Assembly: GCA_040954595.2 (NCBI GenBank)
Contig: CM082585.2
Coordinates: forward strand, 5,456,001-5,520,000
Source: Balanoglossus misakiensis
Lineage: Eukaryota > Hemichordata
Length of the DNA stretch: 64,000 nt
Reading direction: 5' to 3'
In this document: piece by piece, positions 58,013-64,000 of the stretch
Position numbering within the stretch: position 1 is the stretch's first letter
Layout: each line of letters opens with the position of its first letter
Translations under genes and position numbers: made by a program
The notes under the pieces: generated by a model
Databases searched by the model: none
Seen by the model: only the letters and a program-made list of their open reading frames with translations
Told to the model about the DNA's origin: nothing

Positions 58013-59300
58013 AATTAAGTGCTGCCATTCTAGAAATATATCACTAGTTATAAATTGATTGATAATACTAATGATAGACAATACCAAAAAAAAATAACTC
58101 AAGCAAGTTCCATAAATAAGGCAAATAATGACCCTAGATTTATATTAGTGTTAACATTAAATTTGGCGGCCATTTTGAATTTCAAATTTGAGAGAAATTA
58201 AGTGCAGTCATTCTAGAATTAGATCACTCGTTATAAATTCATAGATAATACTAATGATAGACAATACCAAAAAAAATATAACTCTCAAGCAAGTTCCATA
58301 AATTAGGCAAATAATGACCCTAGATTTATATTTGTGTTAACATTAAATTTGGCGGCCATTTTGAATTTCAAATTTGAGATAAGTTAAGTGCAGTCATTCT
58401 AGAAATATATCACTCGTTATAAATTCATTGATAATACTAATGATAGACAATACAAAAAAACATAACTCTCAAGCAAGTTCCATAAATTAGGCAAATAATG
58501 ACCCTAGATTTACATTTGTGTTAACATTAAATTTGGCGGCCATTTTGAATTTGAGATAAATTAAGTGCAGTCATTCTAGAAATATATTACTCGTTATAAA
58601 TTCATAGATAATACTAATGATAGACAATACCAAAAAAAAAAATAACTCTCAAGCAAGTTCCATAAATTAGGCAAATAATGACCCTAGATTTATATTTGTG
58701 TTAACATTAAATTTGGTGGCCATTTTGAATTTCAAATTTGAGAGAAATTTAGTGCAGTCATTCTAGAATTAGATCACTCGTTATAAATTCATAGATAATA
58801 CTAATGATAGACAATACCAAAAAAAAAAATAACTCTCAAGCAAGTTCCATAAATTAGGCAAATAATGACCCTAGATTTATATTTGTGTTAACATTAAATT
58901 TAGCAGCCATTTTGAACTTCAAATTTAAGATAAATTAAGTGCAGTCATTTTAGAAATATATCACTCGTTATAAATTCATTGATAATACTAATGATAGACA
59001 ATGCCAAAAAAATAACTCTCAAGCAAGTTTCATAAATTAGGCAAATAATGACCCTAGATTTATATAAGTGTTAACGTTAAATTTGGCGGCCATTTTGAAT
59101 TTCAAATTTGAGAGAAATTAAGTGCAGTCATTCTAGAAATATACCACTTGTTATAAATTCATTGATAATACTAATGAGAGACAATACTAAAAATAACTCT
59201 CAAGCAAGTTCCATAAATTAGGCAAATAATGACCCTAGATTAATATTAGTGTTAACATTTAATTTGGCGGCCATTTTGAATTTCAAATTTGAGAAAAATT
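58013..59300 (+). repeat. Satellite-like tandem array, ~184-bp unit, 7 copies
   Basis: Units begin near 58013, 58198, 58384, 58560, 58749, 58935 and 59118 with TTAAGTGCAGTCATTCTAGA. Each ends near GGCGGCCATTTTGAATTTCA. Units are very similar, with small indels mainly in a poly-A run. Confidence 0.95.
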
Positions 59301-60389
59301 GGCTGTCTAATTCGAAACTATTTTGCATGAATAAACCTCAATTTTTATTCAGATCTGAGGGTAAAATTATACATGAAGTTGCCTTTAGCTGAATATGAGA
59401 AAAAGTTTAACACCTTGATTTTTGAGGCGTATACTTTCTTAAGGGATGATAATTTCTAGTAAAGTTCCCTTTAAGCAGGAAATGATGAAAAGCATAAGAC
59501 TTTGATCCAGTACCTACAACAGCATACCGGTTATATTTTAAATGATAGTAAGGTCAAATTGCTTAATACAATGAATTTACATTTTGAATCAAATTTTAGC
59601 CGACTTCAGTAAGTTTTGTGACTTGTGTACATTAATTTTTATAATAAATTTCTGGCATGGTCCATCATTGCAGGTAGCGTGTAAAACTTTTCACATCTTC
59701 AATAAACCAACTTCTTTAATCCCTGAATCATGTCATAGGTCACAGGCATATTTATAATAAACCTCCATTATGTGTAATTGTAGTTTAATATTACTAGTAC
59801 CCAGAAGAAAAATGTCCAAAAATCACAGACAAAAATATTGTCAGGATCCAACCACAAAGCGAGAGCAGACAACTTATCTCTTGAATAGTGCAGGTTTTCT
59901 TTATTCAAATTTTAAAAATTAGCTGACAAGTGCGAAAAGCTCTTGTACAATCAAAACATTCATAAAATTGTTCACATGAAAAATAAAGATTAAAGTAGCT
60001 CATAAAAGACTGTAAAAACTGATGACTGAAACAAAACAGATTTAAAACTTAGGACTTTCTACTATTTAATAGATTGTATATAATGTAATAGATTGTCTTC
60101 TGAGCTGTTGTCATGGTAATTGTAAAATATAGCTTCTGAACTGAGCATACTTTGAACTATTTCGTCCACAAATTTTCTGAACAATGGCGTCTCTGCGTTA
60201 TGCTGCAGTAAGCTGGGTATAAAAATAAAACTTGATTAAATAAACAAAATGTAGTTAATGATTTATATAAATTGTTGACAAATACTGTAGTAGTATAACT
60301 TCGCATAGTATAATAAATCAAATTAAAATTTTCCATGTAATTCATGTGTGTGAGAGACTAGAATGTGTGTGGAATGCTGTGTCTATAAG

Positions 60390-60469
60390 GTAATCCTAAT
60401 CTATGCAAGATCTTTTCATATGTAGAATTGTTTTTTGCATATGAAAAGATTTTGCATAGATTAGGATAC
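60390..60469. repeat. Near-perfect 31-bp hairpin
   Basis: The left arm (60390-60422, containing CCTAATCTATGCAAGATC) pairs with the right arm (60438-60469, GATTTTGCATAGATTAGG) with one internal G-U in RNA and a 15-nt loop. It could be a small MITE or a small-RNA precursor-like hairpin. Confidence 0.75.
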
Positions 60470-60589
60470 CCATCATGCAGTGGTAAAAAAATGTTCACTC
60501 GACTCAACCGTAGTAAGAGTTAGGTATGGATTTTATTAGTTTTTTTTCAACTTCGGTGGGATGGTAAGGGTGGTGCGGGTGGTGGGCGG

Positions 60590-60800
60590 GGTTTAAAAAA
60601 AAACTTAGAAATTTTTTTGAGAGTCCCTCCTCCCTTGTATTTAAAAAAAATCTTATTCAAGTATAGAGGGGACCCTTTCAAGTATACCGGAGTCCGGAAG
60701 TTATTTTGAAAAAAATACTTAGAAATTTTCAAAATAACTTAGAAATTTTTTTTGAGAGTCACTCCTCCCTTGTATTTAAAAAAATAACTTATTCAAGTAT
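60590..60800 (+). repeat. Imperfect direct repeat related to the 46-bp array
   Basis: ACTTAGAAATTTTTTTGAGA, CCTCCTCCCTTGTATTT and TTATTCAAGTATAGAGG occur twice, at about 60604-60670 and 60732-60805. Confidence 0.75.
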
Positions 60801-60868
60801 AGAGGTGACCCTTGAAAGGTTCCCTTCTATACTTATACTTACTCTTATACTTACTTTCTAATTTTCAG

Positions 60869-60942
60869 CTTATCCAGACTTGGACTTCGGCTGGACAAAC
60901 TGCTATTCAAAGACAGCTCCTACAACAACAAGTGAATACTAG
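60869..60942 (+). CDS. Candidate terminal exon of an unrecognised gene
   Basis: After a pyrimidine tract and ttttcag, the frame compatible with the 56715 exon reads AYPDLDFGWTNCYSKTAPTT and ends SEY, TAG at 60940. AATAAA follows at 60987-60992. If joined, the foldback element and the satellite would lie in its intron. Confidence 0.35.
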
Positions 60943-61106
60943 TTGAATTTCAATACTCTGGTTTTGTCATGATTTTACAGAAACGAAATAAATGATATAA
61001 AATAAAATAAAATACTATCTTTGTGTGATTTTTCAGTGAAGATGAGTATGATGTATAATAAAAGGCCAATGCTTTTAAAAAAACGTTTTCACGATTTACT
61101 CTTTAT

Positions 61107-61505
61107 AAGTCAGTTAAAAATACTTAGAAATTTTTTCAGGATTTAATCTCTACTTTAATTTAAAAAAATACTTAGAAATTTTCACGATTTACTCTTTACA
61201 TTCAGTTAAAAATACTTAGAATTTTTTTCAGGATTTAATCTCTACTTTCATTTAAAAAAAAATACTTAGAAATTTTTCCGCGATTTATTCTCTACTTTCA
61301 TTAAAAAAATACTTAGAATTTTTTCAGGATTTACTCTTTACATTCAGTTAAAAATACTTAGAAATTTTTCCGCGATTTACTCTCTACTTTCATTAAAAAA
61401 AATACTTAGAAATTTTTTCAGGATTTACTCTTTACATTCAGTTAAAAATACTTAGAATTTTTTTCAGGATTTACTCTCTACATTCAGTTAAAAATACTTT
61501 TTATA
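61107..61505 (+). repeat. ~46-bp tandem array, about 8 copies
   Basis: Each unit reads AAAAATACTTAGAAATTTTT followed by CAGGATTTACTCTTTACATT or CGCGATTTACTCTCTACTTT. Two unit subtypes roughly alternate. Related pieces occur at 60590-60800. Confidence 0.9.
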
Positions 61506-62855
61506 TAAAAATATTTTTTTTTCTATGGACTTAAAGATTGGTGGCCATTTTGAATTTCAAATTAGAGATGATTCCACTTATAATTTAAAACATTGCATGG
61601 TGATCCCTTACTTTCATTGTAACTTTAAATAATCTAAAGATGTCATGAGCACAAACTTTCACTGACTTTTTGAGCCACCTTATACATGAACTAATTTCAA
61701 TTTAAAAGTAAACTTATTACAAAATGGACCGATAGGCTTCTAACAATCTTAAATCCTGACATTGTGAAAAACTAAAAAAAAAGATGAGAGAGTAACACAT
61801 CAGAAGGAGAAACAATCATTGACAGAAAGAATGATGGATACAATGGGAACTATTTTGTGATTAAAAGATATTTGGACATACATAATTGTAAATTCTATGA
61901 AACTGCATTGACATTTTTGCAAATTGCCAGGAGAGATATTAGAATAACGTTTTTGTTATCACAAAGTAGTTTCTGGTGTGTGAATGACAGTGAGATAAAG
62001 GAAGGGATCTTGGATCCAGTGTGTGTGTGTGTGTGATTGAGAATTCAGTATTACCAGATGCAGTGCTCTTGAATCCTATAAACTACGTCTGAGCAAGCAT
62101 TAAGTTGATTTCACCTTGACTTAACTCACTGCAATGCAAATAGAAAAAAAATCAGGGTAAGATGAATCCTATTTGAGTCAGTAGTTTGGGATGGAATAAT
62201 TGTGTCATTTCAGAGGTCAGTAAAAAAAACTTCACACGCCCCGAGTATTTCTCTTCAAAAAAATTACAAGGAAGAGAATAATTTTTCTTTCTGGCCTAAG
62301 TACTATTATTAACTGCAATACAGCATTTCTCGATTAGAAGTTTGGTCCGAACTTCCGAGGAAAGAATTGACAACAGCGCCCTCTTGTGTTAGAATTCAAA
62401 GCCACCCAGGAGAATGCATGTGCATAGCCTTCAGAGTCAGCCAAGAAAAACAGAAATCCATCAAGCGTGTTGATAAAAGGACACTAAAAATACGAAGCAG
62501 AACACCCGGGGTTGAACTAAGTAAATACAGTGGCAAGGAAATGTTATCTTTGGTTAATTAGTGGTCAAAGCTTAACCACTCTGACACATTATACATGCAA
62601 TACTTCATCATGCATACCTAACTTTTCTTTGTTCACTTCAAGTACCCAAATTTTCAAATTTCAAATATTGAATTTTTAAGGGAAACAGCTTAGGAAAAAT
62701 ACAATACAAACTACTATAATCTATAATAGTACGTTGTAATCTTTATCAATCTAGATTAGATTAATACATAGGCCAATTTTCAACACACACAAAATAAAAC
62801 TTTGGAAATTAAGACAACTGGTTGAAGTGAAGAATGTGAGCCCTACAATTGATTA
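61506..62855. other. Stretch between the minisatellite and the pogo-like element
   Basis: A 64-codon frame at 62367-62561 is rich in Lys/Arg and might include an exon, but I cannot support its splice sites. A short (TG)n run lies near 62019-62034. Confidence 0.4.
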
Positions 62856-63576
62856 TACAGTAAAACCTGACAAAACCGACCCCTGGGTAAACCGACTTCC
62901 TGTGAAAATCGACCGATCCGTTTAGTCCCGAAAATTTCCCATTGACGCCAATGGTTAAAGTCACTCTGAATACCGACCACTGTCTACTTCGAACACCGAC
63001 CGCGTTGGTCGGTCCCACCCCTCAAATTCAACCGGAATAGACCGACCGATCACTTTATTGTAAAGGTTGAAATCATGTCTTTGATCAAAAATTACCGCAA
63101 CGATGTGCTAATTTTGGTTTTCCTGTCTTCCAAACAATAGTCAAAGCAACGGTTTGTCAACACTTCGTTAGCAATTTACTGATAAGCCTTCCCGGTGGCG
63201 AGGTGTGAATCTCTTTTTGTAAACAATACAGTGTACAACCAACATTCTGCCGATGCGATCGTAACAATACCGTGTACGTCTTCCTGTTTACCCACTCAGC
63301 ACGCGAACGAACTTGAATTTACTTTTTTTATTTTCAACAATTTTCAGAAATTACACTGTACAGAAGTTTTTTAATTACCTTTTATTTGAAATATACATGA
63401 ATGTACAACGTGTACATATCGTGCGTGTGTCTGCTGTGCACTGTGTGTATGAGATCGGGGTCAAAGGGTTCATGGGGAGGAGGAAGCCACGCCCACTCTG
63501 AGTAAACCGACCCACTGTGAAAACCGACCAGAATGTGTGGTCCGAGGTGAGGTCGGTTTTGCCAGGTTTCACTGTA
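62856..63576. mobile_element. pogo/Tigger-like non-autonomous element with TA target site
   Basis: The ends are CAGTAAAACCTGACAAAACC and the inverse of CAGTGAAACCTGGCAAAACC (62858 and 63574), flanked by TA. Several further ACCGAC motifs lie in sub-terminal positions. CAGT-AAACCT ends and a TA duplication are known of the pogo/Tigger group. No transposase frame was seen in about 717 bp. Confidence 0.75.
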
Positions 63577-63638
63577 CATGTACTATTACTATATCAAGTT
63601 TACCTTATTAATCACAATTCTTCGTTTGTCAATCACAG

Positions 63639-63821
63639 GAAAAGAAGATACCCTGGATGGATGTGATCTCAGTTCGGCACAGCAGACCCCTTTTATATTC
63701 CCAGCCTCCAGGAACTCCACTCACAGCACATCGTGACACCAAACAGACAGAAAGCACCTACAGAAAATTGGACAACAGTGAAATTGGTTTACAAAATAAC
63801 ATTGTCAATCAAGATCTGTAA
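63639..63821 (+). CDS. Candidate terminal exon, 60 codons, unrecognised
   Basis: Acceptor gtcaatcacag, then an open phase-0 frame beginning EKKIPWMDVISVRHSRPLLY, rich in Ser/Thr/Gln and ending NNIVNQDL and TAA. AATAAA lies at 63855-63860. The composition looks like a cytoplasmic or disordered tail. The upstream exon was not identified. Confidence 0.4.
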   Translation, partial: EKKIPWMDVISVRHSRPLLYSQPPGTPLTAHRDTKQTESTYRKLDNSEIGLQNNIVNQDL

Positions 63822-63877
63822 AGTTGAATTTAATGTATCAGGGAATTATTAAGGAATAAAAAATTCAAACCAAGAAG

Positions 63878-64000
63878 TCGAAAAATTGTCATTTTCGGAT
63901 GATTTTCATGAGCTATAACCCATGGTTTTTATCAAAAATCGAAGAAATTTTGAAATTCCGGGAAGTCGAAAAATTGTCATTTTCGGATGATTTTCATGAG
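63878..64000 (+). repeat. Two units of an ~84-bp repeat at the window end
   Basis: GAAGTCGAAAAATTGTCATT followed by TTCGGATGATTTTCATGAG occurs at 63878 and again at 63962, running off the window. TTTTCATGAGCTATAACCCA also occurs in the upstream regions of both zinc-finger genes. Confidence 0.85.

Noticed and set aside
1-64000. tRNA, rRNA or CRISPR-like arrays
   Set aside because: No cloverleaf, rRNA core or regularly spaced repeat-spacer structure was recognised. The regular arrays present are satellites or finger repeats.

Overview
This is a metazoan nuclear genome window. The genes have many short exons separated by long AT-rich introns. There are many foldback/MITE-type DNA transposons, microsatellites and a C2H2 zinc-finger duplication. 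Protein similarity and repeat style suggest a marine invertebrate, perhaps an invertebrate deuterostome, but the species cannot be named from the sequence. All genes I can support lie on the + strand.

Layout. (1) 1-23929 has no exon I can support. It is either upstream intron or 5' flank of the next gene and holds several MITEs, a duplicated octamer block, RFX-like X-boxes and a 1.3-kb foldback element flanked by 7-bp direct repeats. (2) 23930-43708 carries 28 consecutive exons (1253 codons plus stop) of a type II diacylglycerol kinase of the delta/eta class. In order they encode the end of the PH domain, two C1 domains, the catalytic DAGKc domain (GGDGS, GTGNDL), a long acidic/Ser-rich linker, the DAGKa accessory domain, a helical region and a C-terminal SAM domain. 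Every junction keeps frame. One intron is GC-AG and the others are GT-AG. The N-terminus and most of the PH domain are missing and probably lie upstream of the window. (3) 43709-47091 is 3' UTR and intergenic DNA. (4) 47092-56158 is a tandem segmental duplication of about 4.5 kb. Each copy carries one three-exon zinc-finger gene, with 15 fingers in the first and 12 in the second. (5) 56159-64000 is repeat-rich. It contains a second foldback element of the same family as in (1), a satellite with a unit of about 184 bp, a minisatellite with a unit of about 46 bp, a pogo/Tigger-like element, and two candidate terminal exons of unrecognised genes.

How the parts relate. The kinase would phosphorylate diacylglycerol to phosphatidic acid at membranes. 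The zinc-finger pair looks like a young, locally expanding family of DNA-binding proteins. The two loci have no obvious functional link. The most unusual observations are: the two long-arm foldback elements that share terminal sequence and have 7-bp target duplications; a TTAA-type foldback element lying a few bases from a kinase splice donor; a read-through extension of a kinase exon that would encode a CxxC-x13-CxxC knuckle; and a duplicated 3' splice site before the exon that opens the catalytic domain.
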